Shown: piece by piece, positions 8,296 through 19,877 of the stretch
Position numbering within the stretch: position 1 is the stretch's first letter
How the letters are laid out: each line of letters opens with the position of its first letter
Origin: Paracoccaceae bacterium
GTDB lineage: Bacteria > Pseudomonadota > Alphaproteobacteria > Rhodobacterales > Rhodobacteraceae
Reading direction: 5' to 3'
Assembly: GCA_030750975.1 (NCBI GenBank)
Contig: JASMHC010000015.1
Location: 558,001 to 622,000 of the forward strand
Length of the DNA stretch: 64,000 nt
Program-made: the position numbers and the translations under genes
The notes under the pieces: generated by a model
Databases searched by the model: none
The model's input: the letters and a program-made list of their open reading frames with translations, nothing else
What the model was told of the DNA's origin: nothing

Positions 8296-9107
8296 ATCGG
8301 GTCCCAGTTCTTGATTGCGTCAATGGCATCCTTTGCTGTTTCTACGTACCGGAACAGTTTCAGATCATCTTCGGCAATCGTGCCTGCCCGTGCCAGGGCC
8401 TGCCAGTTGACGACCTCTTCCCAGAAGTCCTTGCCAAACAGCAAGAAAGGCACCGGATCCATGCGCTTGGTCTGGATCAGGGTCAGCGCCTCGAACAACT
8501 CGTCCATCGTGCCGAATCCGCCGGGGAAGACGCAGATCGCCTTGGCGCGCATCAGAAAATGCATTTTGCGGATGGCGAAATAGTGGAAGTTGAAACACAG
8601 CTCTGGCGTGACATAGGCGTTGGGTGCCTGTTCATGGGGCAGCACGATATTCAGACCGATGGATTGCCCGCCTGCCTCGGCGGCGCCGCGGTTGCCTGCC
8701 TCCATCACGCCCGGACCGCCGCCGGTGACGACGACATTTTCGCGCCCGCCGGTTTTTTGGCTTTCCTCTGTTGCCAGATAAGCCAGCTTGCGGGCCTCTT
8801 CGTAATAGACCGCAAGCCCGCGCAGCCGGTCTGTTTTTGCCGTATCAGCGTTTTCAGGCGCCGGAACCCGCGCCCCGCCGAACAGCACGATCGTGCTTTC
8901 AATCCCGTGGGCGTTCATCGCCAGTTCGGTTTTCAGCAATTCCAGTTGCAGGCGCACCGGCCGCAGCTCGTCCCGGCACAGGAAGTCCTGATCATCAAAG
9001 GCCAGCCGGTAAGCCGGAGATTCGGTTTGCGCCGTGCTTGGAACCGCTTCGGCGGTGTGCATATCGTCGTGAGCGGCGGGAAAGCGGCTCAGGCGGTCGT
9101 CTTTCAT
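8292..9107 (-). CDS. LOG family (TIGR00730) nucleotide phosphoribohydrolase
   Basis: A Rossmann-fold protein of the Lonely Guy family, which releases a base from nucleoside 5'-monophosphates (AMP nucleosidase-like, or cytokinin activation in plants and some bacteria). The diagnostic motifs GGGPGVMEAGNRGA and PGGFGTMDELFE are intact and contain the catalytic Arg and Glu. The frame is open to 9239, but the ATG at 9107 after GGGAACGAACCTT gives a normal length (271 residues), and the upstream part overlaps the region needed for the dapD promoter. Divergent from dapD with 83 bases between starts. The exact substrate is unknown. Confidence 0.88.
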   Translation of the reverse strand: MKDDRLSRFPAAHDDMHTAEAVPSTAQTESPAYRLAFDDQDFLCRDELRPVRLQLELLKTELAMNAHGIESTIVLFGGARVPAPENADTAKTDRLRGLAVYYEEARKLAYLATEESQKTGGRENVVVTGGGPGVMEAGNRGAAEAGGQSIGLNIVLPHEQAPNAYVTPELCFNFHYFAIRKMHFLMRAKAICVFPGGFGTMDELFEALTLIQTKRMDPVPFLLFGKDFWEEVVNWQALARAGTIAEDDLKLFRYVETAKDAIDAIKNWDPM

Positions 9108-9190
9108 AAGGTTCGTTCCCTTGTTTGCATGCTGGAACGAGTCTATAGCGCAGCGAAAGTAACAGCCAGTCACGACTGAGAGGGAAAAAT

Positions 9191-10018
9191 ATGTCGAACG
9201 CCCAACTGGAAGCCGCCATCGAAGCCGCATGGGATGCACGCGATACGATCACACCATCGACCGGTGGCGAAACCCGTGAAGCAATCGAAGATACGCTGAA
9301 CGCTCTGGACAGCGGCAGTCTGCGGGTGGCTGAAAAACAGGCCGGTGGAAACTGGCATGTGAACCAGTGGGCCAAGAAGGCGGTGCTTCTGGGCTTTCGG
9401 CTGAAGGATATGGAACAGCAGGATGGCGGGCCGCAAGGCGGTCACTGGTGGGACAAGGTCGACAGCAAGTTCAAGGGCTGGGGCGACAATGAATGGAAAG
9501 CGGCCGGTTTTCGGGCCGTGCCGAATTGTATCGTCCGCAAATCGGCCTTCATCGCGCCGGGCGTGGTGCTGATGCCGTCATTTGTGAACCTTGGCGCTTA
9601 CGTTGATGAAGGCACCATGGTTGACACCTGGGCCACCGTCGGTTCCTGCGCCCAGATCGGCAAAAACGTCCACCTGTCGGGGGGTGTCGGGATCGGTGGT
9701 GTGCTTGAACCGATGCAGGCCGGTCCGACGATTATCGAGGATAACTGCTTTATCGGTGCGCGTTCGGAAGTGGTTGAAGGCTGCATCGTCCGCGAGGGAT
9801 CGGTTCTGGGGATGGGTGTGTTCATCGGCCAGTCGACCAAGATTGTCGATCGCGAAACCGGCGAGGTGATGTATGGCGAGGTTCCGCCATACTCGGTTGT
9901 GGTGGCCGGGTCGATGCCGTCAAAGAACGGGATCAATCTTTATTGCGCGGTGATCGTTAAGCGTGTTGACGCAAAGACCCGCAGCAAAACCGGTATCAAC
10001 GAATTGCTGCGGGATTGA
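9191..10018 (+). CDS. dapD: DapD, tetrahydrodipicolinate N-succinyltransferase
   Basis: Transfers succinyl from succinyl-CoA to tetrahydrodipicolinate in the succinylase branch of lysine and diaminopimelate synthesis; cytoplasmic trimer. The 275-residue length is standard. The left-handed beta-helix is visible as hexapeptide repeats from about residue 115 ([40 protein letters not shown]). The ATG follows GAGAGGGAAAAAT. The other pathway genes in the window (dapE, dapC-like, asd) are not in the same operon. Confidence 0.97.
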   Translation: MSNAQLEAAIEAAWDARDTITPSTGGETREAIEDTLNALDSGSLRVAEKQAGGNWHVNQWAKKAVLLGFRLKDMEQQDGGPQGGHWWDKVDSKFKGWGDNEWKAAGFRAVPNCIVRKSAFIAPGVVLMPSFVNLGAYVDEGTMVDTWATVGSCAQIGKNVHLSGGVGIGGVLEPMQAGPTIIEDNCFIGARSEVVEGCIVREGSVLGMGVFIGQSTKIVDRETGEVMYGEVPPYSVVVAGSMPSKNGINLYCAVIVKRVDAKTRSKTGINELLRD

Positions 10019-10037
10019 TAGCCTTTTGCGTCGGATG

Positions 10038-10067
10038 CCTCCGGCGGGGATATTTTGGGTCAAAAGA
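10038..10067 (+). repeat. Family A 3'-end element after dapD
   Basis: Core CTCCGGCGGGGATATTTTGG then GTCAAAAGA, the short form of the dispersed element seen after several genes here (see 24901-24962). It lies 20 bases after the dapD stop, in the sense orientation. Confidence 0.65.
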
Positions 10068-10168
10068 TCAAGAGGTGTTCAGGTGACAGTCTGGCGGGCT
10101 GTCACCGCCTCGGGCGGGCAGAGCCAGGGGGCGTTTTGTGCCCTGATGCTGTTTTGAAAGGGCCGGAC

Positions 10169-10492
10169 ATGGCTGAGAAGACATCGAAACAGAAGGTCTA
10201 TACCCTGCTGGTGCAGGTGGGCCGCAAGGATGGGGACGGGCTGCCCGAAGGGGCGACCGGCGCTGGGCTGATGCTGTTTGCCAGCGGCGTGGACGAAGCC
10301 GAGGCGGTGCGCGAAAGCGTGGCGATCCTGAAACAGGCCGGGATGAACCCGCTGGATGTGACCGGCTATGGCACGTTGCGCGACCGTGAAGAACAGGGCC
10401 ACGAGATTGGTGAGGACGAGAAACAGCTGATGCAGCGCGCGCTTGACGAGAACTCGGTTGTCGTGGCGCAGATCGAGCCTTATTTCGACTGA
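10169..10492 (+). CDS. Conserved hypothetical protein between dapD and idi
   Basis: A 107-residue cytoplasmic protein with a mixed alpha/beta pattern: KQKVYTLLVQVGRKD, GLMLFASGVDEAEAVRESV, LDVTGYGTLRDRE and VVVAQIEPYFD. I do not recognise a named domain. The frame is open from 10055, but the ATG at 10169 follows AAAGGGCCGGAC and gives a sensible start. idi begins one base after its stop, so the two are probably co-transcribed and coupled. It may be a small partner or regulator; function unknown. Confidence 0.75.
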   Translation: MAEKTSKQKVYTLLVQVGRKDGDGLPEGATGAGLMLFASGVDEAEAVRESVAILKQAGMNPLDVTGYGTLRDREEQGHEIGEDEKQLMQRALDENSVVVAQIEPYFD

Positions 10493-10493
10493 C

Positions 10494-11021
10494 ATGACCA
10501 GCGATTTGACCGCAGAAATCCCCGCTTGGGTTGATGGGGTGCTGACCCCGGTTGGCAAGCTCGAGACCCATAAGCGCGGGCTGAAACATCCGGCGGTTTC
10601 GGTGATGATCTTCAGCGGCGACGAGATGCTGATCCAGCGCCGTGCGATGGGCAAGTACCACACGCCGGGGCTTTGGGCGAATGCTTGCTGCACCCATCCC
10701 TTTTGGGGCGAAGACCCGGCGATTTGCGCCGCAAGGCGGCTGGATGAAGAATTGGGCGTCAGCGGCCTGTCATTGGACCATACGGCCCAGCTTGAATACC
10801 GCGCCGAGGTTGGCGGCGGGCTGATCGAGCACGAGGTGGTGGACCTGTTCGTGGCCCGTGCGGACAAGAACCTGCCTGTTCGGCCCAATCCGCAAGAGGT
10901 GATGGATTGGCGCTGGGTGCCGCTGGAAAAGCTTCATGCGGAAATGGACGCGGCGCCGGAGCTTTTCACCCCGTGGTTCCGCATCTATTTGCGCGATTAT
11001 GCGGGGGCGCAGGGGATTTGA
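10494..11021 (+). CDS. idi: Isopentenyl-diphosphate delta-isomerase, type I
   Basis: Interconverts isopentenyl and dimethylallyl diphosphate for isoprenoid synthesis (quinones, carotenoids or bacteriochlorophyll). The Nudix-like type I fold is shown by the active-site Cys in GLWANACCTHPFWGE (C65/C66) and the Glu in EHEVVDLF (E113). At 175 residues it has normal length. The frame is open from 10443, but the ATG at 10494 removes the overlap with the upstream gene. Its TGA touches the stop codon of the convergent Hint gene with no gap, leaving no room for a separate terminator. Confidence 0.95.
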   Translation: MTSDLTAEIPAWVDGVLTPVGKLETHKRGLKHPAVSVMIFSGDEMLIQRRAMGKYHTPGLWANACCTHPFWGEDPAICAARRLDEELGVSGLSLDHTAQLEYRAEVGGGLIEHEVVDLFVARADKNLPVRPNPQEVMDWRWVPLEKLHAEMDAAPELFTPWFRIYLRDYAGAQGI

Positions 11022-12059
11022 TCAGAAATGATGCCCGTCCGCATGCATTCGGAACATGTGATCGGGCAGGGTTTTGGTTGCGTATTCCCCGTGATCGGGC
11101 AGCAATTCCTCGGGCAGGTTTCCAAACAGGCTAAGCGCGAGGTCTTCCCTGTTGCGGCGCAATCGTCCGATATTGACGCTGGCCAGACAGGTGCCATGGG
11201 CGCAAATCCCCACGGGGCGCGGCAAAAGAAACTGGCAATAGGTGATCAGGGCGGGCTTTGGTTTCAGCAATTCCCGCGTCAGATGACCGGCCGAGATCAG
11301 CACGCTGCGCTGGCCGAGATCATATTCGACCTCGCTTCCTTCAAAGACAATCTGCTGATGGCGGGCGACGCTGAGGGATTGTTTCAACCCGTGAAAGGGG
11401 GCGTGCAGGACAACAGGGGCAAACAGACCGGTCGCGGGCAGGCTGTGATTGGCGCGGGCCAGGATCGGCAGCACACCGTCGCTGGTATGGATCAGATCGC
11501 CGGTGGTCAGCTCTCCGGCGCGGCGGGGGCCGTCGGGGGTGTTGATCAGTGACAAAAGGCTGATACCCGGCATGGGGCCGACAGGCTCGGGCCGGTCGGA
11601 CAGGGCGACAAAGGCAACCGGGGACGCGGGCACCTGAGCGGCGAGGCGCAGCAAATCCGCGTGGAACAGGGGGGGCGGGTTGTTGATATGGACGGTCTGG
11701 CCATGAAAGCCCGCGCTGTCGCTGACCGTCAGATAGGCCGCGTGGCGGGGGGCGTCCCAGGCATAGGTGACAAGCAAATCCTTGGCACCGGTCGGGTTGC
11801 CAAAGCCGTTTTCGGCAAACACATCTGCCCGATCTGCTGCTGTGATCCGCAGGCTGATCTGACCGGTCTGGTTGACCCAAAGCTCGATCGTGCGAGGCCA
11901 GGGGCTGCGTTCGCTCAGCTTCAGAATGGACGAATTGTTCGGGCAGTCATTGATCCGCACCTGCACCAAAAGCGTGCCGGACGGCACCAGCGGTCCGCTT
12001 GCCGGGACTTGTGTGTCGCGCCAATCGCTGTGATGATCTGAATAGGCAAACCACGCCAT
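11022..12059 (-). CDS. Hint-domain protein lacking the catalytic cysteine
   Basis: A 345-residue protein. The N-terminal 165 residues look like a lectin/concanavalin-type beta sandwich (TLLVQVRINDC, TIELWVNQTGQISLRI, VFAENGFGNPTGA, HAAYLTVSDSAGFHG). A Hint-like domain follows (LLSLINTPDGPRRAGELTTG, DLIHTSDG, LSVARHQQIVF, VLISAGHLTRE). Where an active Hint domain has Cys-Phe, this one has SLLSLINTPDG without Cys, so self-splicing or cleavage is probably lost although the fold remains. It is convergent with idi and divergent from dapE. Function unknown; a structural or surface role is inferred. Confidence 0.75.
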   Translation of the reverse strand: MAWFAYSDHHSDWRDTQVPASGPLVPSGTLLVQVRINDCPNNSSILKLSERSPWPRTIELWVNQTGQISLRITAADRADVFAENGFGNPTGAKDLLVTYAWDAPRHAAYLTVSDSAGFHGQTVHINNPPPLFHADLLRLAAQVPASPVAFVALSDRPEPVGPMPGISLLSLINTPDGPRRAGELTTGDLIHTSDGVLPILARANHSLPATGLFAPVVLHAPFHGLKQSLSVARHQQIVFEGSEVEYDLGQRSVLISAGHLTRELLKPKPALITYCQFLLPRPVGICAHGTCLASVNIGRLRRNREDLALSLFGNLPEELLPDHGEYATKTLPDHMFRMHADGHHF

Positions 12060-12216
12060 ATGCCCGACACCTGTGCCGTCCCGATGTTTCGGGATCTTTC
12101 GGACTTAGGTGTACCGAAACGGGCCGCATTCACCAAACGGTATTTTCCACATTGATTGCGTCGCGCATCGAAGCCCGTTAGTCAGAACCCACTGAAACCA
12201 AGCCGAGAGTGACCCT

Positions 12217-13362
12217 ATGCCCTCTGTCGATCCGGTATCCCTGACCGCTGACCTGATCCGCTGCCCCTCGATCACGCCGGAAGAAGGCGGGGCGCTGGTG
12301 GTGTTGCAGGACCTGCTTGAAGGGGCGGGGTTTGCCTGTACGCGGGTGGATCGGGGCGATGTGTCCAACCTGTTTGCCCGATGGGGCGACAAGGGCCATG
12401 CGAAAACCTTTGGATTTAACGGCCATACGGATGTGGTGCCCCTGGGGGATCGGGCCGCCTGGACCATGCCGCCTTTCGGGGCCGAAGTGAAAGACGGTTT
12501 CATGTATGGCCGCGGGGCGGTCGATATGAAATCCGGCGTTGCCGCATTTGCGGCGGCGGCGGTGGATTTCGTGCGCAAGACCCCGGTTGACGGGGCGATT
12601 GTCATGACCGTGACCGGCGATGAAGAGGGCGTGGCGACGGATGGCACAATCGCGATCCTCGATTGGATGGAGACCGAAGGCGAACGCATGTCTGCCTGTA
12701 TCGTGGGCGAGCCGACATGCCCCGATCAGATGGGCGACATGATCAAGATCGGGCGTCGTGGTTCGATGACGGCGTGGATCACCGTGACCGGTGTGCAGGG
12801 GCATTCGGCCTATCCGCATCGCGCGGTGAATCCGGTCTCGGCCATTGCGCGGCTCATGGATCGCCTGGCAAGCTTTGAACTGGACCGGGGCACGGATCAT
12901 TTTGACGCCTCGACCGTGGCCGTTGTGAATATCGACACGGGCAATACCGCCACCAACGTGATCCCGGCCGAAAGCAGCGGCATCGTGAACATTCGGTTTA
13001 ACGACCAGCATACTGGCGCGGGCATTTCACAGTGGCTTTGGGCCGAAGCCGCGCGGATTGAGGGCGAATTTGGCGTCAAAGTCCTGATGGATATCAAGAT
13101 TTCCGGCGAAAGCTTCCTGACGCCGCCGGGTGATCTGTCGACGATGGTTGCAAATGCGGTCAAGGCCGAGACCGGCCGGATGCCAGAGTTTTCAACCTCG
13201 GGCGGCACCAGTGATGCGCGGTTCATCAAGAACCATTGCCCGGTGGTCGAAGTCGGCTTGGTGGGAAAGTCGATGCATCAGGTGGATGAACGGGTGGACG
13301 TGGCGCAGATTCCCCAGTTGAAGGCGATCTATACGCGGATTCTGCGGGATTATTTTGCATGA
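12217..13362 (+). CDS. dapE: DapE, succinyl-diaminopimelate desuccinylase
   Basis: Removes succinate from N-succinyl-LL-diaminopimelate, the step before epimerisation in lysine and peptidoglycan precursor synthesis. M20 di-zinc peptidase family, 381 residues. Metal ligands are visible in [20 protein letters not shown] and the DEEG motif, and the dimerisation domain carries [13 protein letters not shown]. The ATG follows AAGCCGAGAGTGACCCT. The following GNAT gene overlaps its stop by 4 bases, so dapE heads a small operon of at least three genes. Confidence 0.97.
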   Translation: MPSVDPVSLTADLIRCPSITPEEGGALVVLQDLLEGAGFACTRVDRGDVSNLFARWGDKGHAKTFGFNGHTDVVPLGDRAAWTMPPFGAEVKDGFMYGRGAVDMKSGVAAFAAAAVDFVRKTPVDGAIVMTVTGDEEGVATDGTIAILDWMETEGERMSACIVGEPTCPDQMGDMIKIGRRGSMTAWITVTGVQGHSAYPHRAVNPVSAIARLMDRLASFELDRGTDHFDASTVAVVNIDTGNTATNVIPAESSGIVNIRFNDQHTGAGISQWLWAEAARIEGEFGVKVLMDIKISGESFLTPPGDLSTMVANAVKAETGRMPEFSTSGGTSDARFIKNHCPVVEVGLVGKSMHQVDERVDVAQIPQLKAIYTRILRDYFA

Positions 13363-13778
13363 GCGTCATCACCAGAAGCGACGATCTTGACGCCTGCCTG
13401 TCGGTGCGCTTCACCGTCTTTGTTCAGGAACAGGCGGTTCCGATCGAGTTGGAACGCGATGCCTATGACGACAGCGCAATCCACCTTCTGGCGACAGACG
13501 GGGATCGGCCGGTCGGCACGGCCCGCATCCTTTTGAAGGGCGAAACCGGCAAGATCGGCCGGGTCGCGGTGTTGGCTGATCAACGCGGAACCGGTCTCGG
13601 GCGGCGCTTGATCATGGCCTGTCTGGCCGAACTGGAAGCCATGCCAGAGATCCGCATGGCCAGTCTGGGGGCGCAAACCCATGCGCTGGGGTTTTATGAG
13701 AAACTCGGCTTTGTCGCCGAAGGACCTGAATTTGACGATGCCGGCATTCCCCATCGGATGATGAGCCGCCCTGTCTGA
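13359..13778 (+). CDS. GNAT family N-acetyltransferase
   Basis: A 139-residue single-domain acetyltransferase, ElaA-like in its start ([20 protein letters not shown]). The acetyl-CoA site is [20 protein letters not shown] (Q/RxxGxG/A), and [10 protein letters not shown] closes the fold. The ATG overlaps the dapE TGA (ATGA), and its own TGA overlaps the ATG of the next gene by one base, so the three genes are tightly coupled. Substrate unknown. Confidence 0.88.
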   Translation: MSVITRSDDLDACLSVRFTVFVQEQAVPIELERDAYDDSAIHLLATDGDRPVGTARILLKGETGKIGRVAVLADQRGTGLGRRLIMACLAELEAMPEIRMASLGAQTHALGFYEKLGFVAEGPEFDDAGIPHRMMSRPV

Positions 13779-14356
13779 TGCGCCATTTGGTTGTCATGCT
13801 GAAACAGCCGGTTGCGGGGCGTGTGAAAACCCGTCTCGGGCGCGATATTGGCATGACGCAGGCGGCGTGGTGGTATCGCCATCAGACCCGTGCCCTGCTG
13901 CGGCGGCTGGATGATCCGCGCTGGCAATTGTGGCTGGCGGTGACGCCGGAGAATTCGACCGTCAGTCGCATGTGGCCTGCGCATGTGCCCCGTGTGCCTC
14001 AGGGGCGGGGGGATCTTGGCGCTCGTATGGCCGGTGTCATGCGCAAAATGCCCAAAGGTCCGTTGTGCATCATTGGCGGAGACATCCCCGACATTTCCCC
14101 GATGGCGATCACGCGCGCGTTTCGGGCGCTGGGGGGTCATGACGTGGTTTTTGGCCCCGCGATGGACGGGGGGTTTTGGCTGGTTGGGCTAAAGCGCGTT
14201 TCGGCGGTTCCCCCTGGATTGTTTGAAAATGTCCGCTGGTCAACCGAACATGCCTTGTCCGATTCAATGGCGACCTTGGACGGGCGATCCGTGGCCTGTG
14301 TGGACCGGTTGCGGGATGTCGATACGCAAGAGGATCTGAAGGCGCTTTCCCGATGA
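13778..14356 (+). CDS. TIGR04282/DUF2064 family glycosyltransferase-like protein
   Basis: A 192-residue GT-A-like nucleotidyl/glycosyl transferase family protein. The start MLKQPVAGRVKTRLGRDIG is the typical family signature (KxPxxGxVKTRL), followed by GDIPDISPMAI and GPAMDGGFWLVGL. Members occur in arsenosugar and other sugar pathways, but most are uncharacterised. It is the third gene of the dapE operon, overlapping the GNAT gene by one base. Substrate unknown. Confidence 0.85.
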   Translation: MRHLVVMLKQPVAGRVKTRLGRDIGMTQAAWWYRHQTRALLRRLDDPRWQLWLAVTPENSTVSRMWPAHVPRVPQGRGDLGARMAGVMRKMPKGPLCIIGGDIPDISPMAITRAFRALGGHDVVFGPAMDGGFWLVGLKRVSAVPPGLFENVRWSTEHALSDSMATLDGRSVACVDRLRDVDTQEDLKALSR

Positions 14357-14387
14357 CCTTTCCGTTTGCCCGTGCTACGGCACGTTT

Positions 14388-16646
14388 ATGAGCCAGCTTC
14401 CCACCAAAGACCAAATCCTTGAATGGATCTCGGATAACCCGACCCTGACCTCGAAACGCGACATCTCGAAAGCCTTCGGGATCAAGGGTGCCGCGCGGAT
14501 CGACCTTAAGCGGATGCTGAAAGAGCTTGAGGATGAGGGGCATCTAACCAAGCGGAAAAAGACCTATCGCGATCCGGATCAATTGCCGCCCGTCTCGGTG
14601 CTGCAAATCTCGGACCAGACCGGGGATGGTGATCTGCTGGCAAAGCCGATGGAATGGCAGGGCGAGGGGCCGGAACCTGTGGTTTTGTTCGTCGCCAAGG
14701 CCAGCGATCCGGCGTTGAAACCGGGCGACCGCATCCTGGGCCGTCTGACCTTTGTGAAAGGGTTGGATCACCAGTACGAAGCCCGCCTGATCCGCCGCAT
14801 CGGCACCAACCCGCACAAGATGCTGGGGGTCTTCCGCAAAACCGCCGAGGGCGGGCGGATTCTGCCCGTCGATAAAGGCAGTGACAAGGAATGGCTGGTG
14901 CCGGCGGACGGGGTGAATGGTGCGAAAGATGGCGAGCTGGTCGAGGGCCAGCAAACCGGCCCGCGCGGGCGCATGGGTCTACCCAAAGCCAAGGTGACAG
15001 ACCGTCTGGGGGATCCGTCCCAGCCCAGGGCAATCTCGCTGATTGCCGTTCACCAGCACGGCATCCCCGACGATTTCCCCGATCCGGTGATCGCCGAGGC
15101 CGACGCGATGAAACCCGTCGGCCTGTCCGGGCGCGTGGACATGCGCGATATGCCGATGATCACCATTGATCCGGCCGACGCCCGCGACCATGACGACGCC
15201 TGCTGGGCGCATGCCGATGACGACCCGAAGAACGCAGGCGGCCATATCATCTGGGTCGCCATTGCCGATGTCGCCCATTATGTCCGCCCCGGCACGGCGC
15301 TGGACCGCGAGGCGCGTAAACGGGGCAATTCCAGCTATTTCCCCGACCGCGTGGTGCCGATGCTGCCGGACCGTTTGTCGGGTGATCTTTGTTCGCTGCA
15401 CGAAGGCGTCCCGCGTGGCTGTGTCGCCGTTCGGATGCAGATCGACGCGGATGGTCAGAAGATCAGCCACCGGTTTGAACGCGGGCTGATGCGTTCGGTC
15501 GCTTCGCTGAACTACGCGCAGGTGCAAGCCGCGATGGATGGTGATCCCGACGACCAATGCGCGCCGCTGATGGATGACGTGATCCGTCCTTTGTATGCGG
15601 CCTATGAGGCGCTGAAACGCGCCCGCGCCTTGCGCCAACCGCTTGAGTTGGACTTGCCCGAACGCAAGATTATGCTGACCGAGGATGGCAAGGTCGCCTC
15701 GGTCAATTTCCGCGACCGGTTTGATGCGCATAAGCTGATCGAGGAATTCATGGTGCTGGCCAATGTCGCCGCCGCCGAGACCCTGATCGCCAAACGCACC
15801 CCGCAGCTTTATCGCGTGCATGAGGAACCAGCGCCGGAAAAGCTGGAAAGCTTGCGCGAAACGGCCCAGTCGTCAGGCCTGACGCTGGCCAAGGGGCAGG
15901 TGCTGCAAACGCGGCATCTGAACAACCTGCTGAAACAGGCCGAAGGCACGGATTTTGACGAGCTGATCAACATGTCGACCCTGCGGTCGATGACGCAGGC
16001 CTATTACAGCCCGCAGAATTTCGGCCATTTCGGGCTGGCGTTGAAAAGCTATGCCCATTTCACCTCGCCCATCCGGCGCTATGCCGACCTGATCGTGCAT
16101 CGCGGGCTGGTCTCAGCCCATGGCTGGGGCGAGGACGGGCTGACAGGGGACGAGATTGGCCGGCTCGAGGACACGGCCACCCATATTTCCGAAACCGAGC
16201 GCCGCTCGATGATGGCGGAACGCGACACCACCGACCGCTATCTGGCGGCGTTCCTGTCGGATCGCGTCGGGGCGGAAATGGCTGGGCGGATTTCCGGCGT
16301 GCAGCGGTTCGGGGCTTTCGTGCGGCTGGACGAAACAGGGGCGGATGGGCTGATTCCGGTGCGTTCACTCGGGTCGGAATTCTTTCACTACGACAAGGAA
16401 GAACAGGTTCTTGAGGGATCAGACAGCGGTCTGCGGATCGGGATCGGCCAGCGGGTGCTTGTGCGCCTGACCGAAGCGGTTCCGGTGACAGGCGGGTTGA
16501 TGCTGGAGCTTCTGGAACTGGACGGCAAAGCACCCCCACGGGGCCGCCGTTCGTTTGGAAAAGGCAAACCGTCACGGCGCAGGCAGGTGGCGGCAAAGAA
16601 GAAACGCGACAAGATCAAGCGCAAGGTCGAACGGCGGCGGGGGTAG
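14388..16646 (+). CDS. rnr: Ribonuclease R
   Basis: A processive 3'-5' exoribonuclease that degrades structured RNA. The 752 residues contain an N-terminal winged-helix region (about 1-60), cold-shock-like domains, and the RNB catalytic domain with the Mg-binding motif TIDPADARDHDDACW (about residue 260). IADVAHYVRPG, FTSPIRRYADLIVHRGL, an S1 domain (VGAEMAGRISGVQRFGAFV) and a basic tail (RRSFGKGKPSRRR onward) follow. It lies 31 bases after the previous gene and may be co-transcribed. An intrinsic terminator and a family A element follow it. Confidence 0.97.
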   Translation: MSQLPTKDQILEWISDNPTLTSKRDISKAFGIKGAARIDLKRMLKELEDEGHLTKRKKTYRDPDQLPPVSVLQISDQTGDGDLLAKPMEWQGEGPEPVVLFVAKASDPALKPGDRILGRLTFVKGLDHQYEARLIRRIGTNPHKMLGVFRKTAEGGRILPVDKGSDKEWLVPADGVNGAKDGELVEGQQTGPRGRMGLPKAKVTDRLGDPSQPRAISLIAVHQHGIPDDFPDPVIAEADAMKPVGLSGRVDMRDMPMITIDPADARDHDDACWAHADDDPKNAGGHIIWVAIADVAHYVRPGTALDREARKRGNSSYFPDRVVPMLPDRLSGDLCSLHEGVPRGCVAVRMQIDADGQKISHRFERGLMRSVASLNYAQVQAAMDGDPDDQCAPLMDDVIRPLYAAYEALKRARALRQPLELDLPERKIMLTEDGKVASVNFRDRFDAHKLIEEFMVLANVAAAETLIAKRTPQLYRVHEEPAPEKLESLRETAQSSGLTLAKGQVLQTRHLNNLLKQAEGTDFDELINMSTLRSMTQAYYSPQNFGHFGLALKSYAHFTSPIRRYADLIVHRGLVSAHGWGEDGLTGDEIGRLEDTATHISETERRSMMAERDTTDRYLAAFLSDRVGAEMAGRISGVQRFGAFVRLDETGADGLIPVRSLGSEFFHYDKEEQVLEGSDSGLRIGIGQRVLVRLTEAVPVTGGLMLELLELDGKAPPRGRRSFGKGKPSRRRQVAAKKKRDKIKRKVERRRG

Positions 16647-16665
16647 GGGACTGCCGTCCCCTCAC
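16646..16665 (+). repeat. Hairpin at the end of rnr
   Basis: Perfect inverted repeat AGGGGAC/GTCCCCT around TGCC immediately at the rnr stop, followed by a second imperfect hairpin ACCAGCCACG/CGTGACTGGT. Together with the ATATTT core at 16691-16720 it makes a full family A 3' element. Confidence 0.5.
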
Positions 16666-16690
16666 CAGCCACGAAACGTGACTGGTTTCA

Positions 16691-16720
16691 CCCCTGCGGA
16701 TATTTTTGGACAAAAGAAAC
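16691..16720 (+). repeat. Family A 3'-end element after rnr
   Basis: Core CCCCTGCGGATATTTTTGG then ACAAAAGAAAC, in the sense direction of rnr and 45 bases after its stop. Same core as at 10038, 24901, 26822 and 30204. Confidence 0.7.
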
Positions 16721-16726
16721 AGATAA

Positions 16727-16756
16727 CCCCCTGCCAATCGACAGGGGGCTTTCTTC
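16727..16756 (+). terminator. Intrinsic terminator of rnr
   Basis: CCCCCTG (16727-16733) pairs with CAGGGGG (16742-16748) around an 8-base loop and is followed by the T-rich CTTTCTT. It is placed just after the family A core downstream of rnr. Confidence 0.7.
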
Positions 16757-16798
16757 CGTCACGGTCATCGGCGTCCCCGCCTGTACCGTGCGGTCTTG

Positions 16799-19771
<2,973 letters not shown>

Positions 19772-19787
19772 GGTAGGGCGGGAGTAT

Positions 19788-19802
19788 ATTCACGTTTTGT
19801 TC
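19788..19802 (-). promoter_or_regulatory. LexA-like SOS box before dnaE2
   Basis: On the minus strand the sequence reads GAAC-N7-GAAT, one base off the alphaproteobacterial LexA box GAAC-N7-GAAC. It lies 17 bases upstream of the dnaE2 ATG. SOS control of dnaE2 is established in the class; binding at this imperfect site is inferred. Confidence 0.5.
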
Positions 19803-19837
19803 TCATGTGGAGTCGCAAAATGCGAGGTCAGGAAAAT

Positions 19838-19863
19838 GAGTATTTGTACAAAGAAAAAGCAGG
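19838..19863 (+). repeat. Family A core between dnaE2 and GNAT gene
   Basis: GAGTATTTGTACAAAG followed by AAAAAGCAGG nearly matches the copy at 30215-30240. Unusually it lies between divergent gene starts rather than at a gene end. Confidence 0.55.
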
Positions 19864-19877
19864 GGTAGAGTGTCAGG

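Noticed and set aside
8259-9179. 306-codon plus-strand frame opposite the LOG gene
   Set aside because: Antisense to a gene with exact LOG motifs; no recognisable domain.
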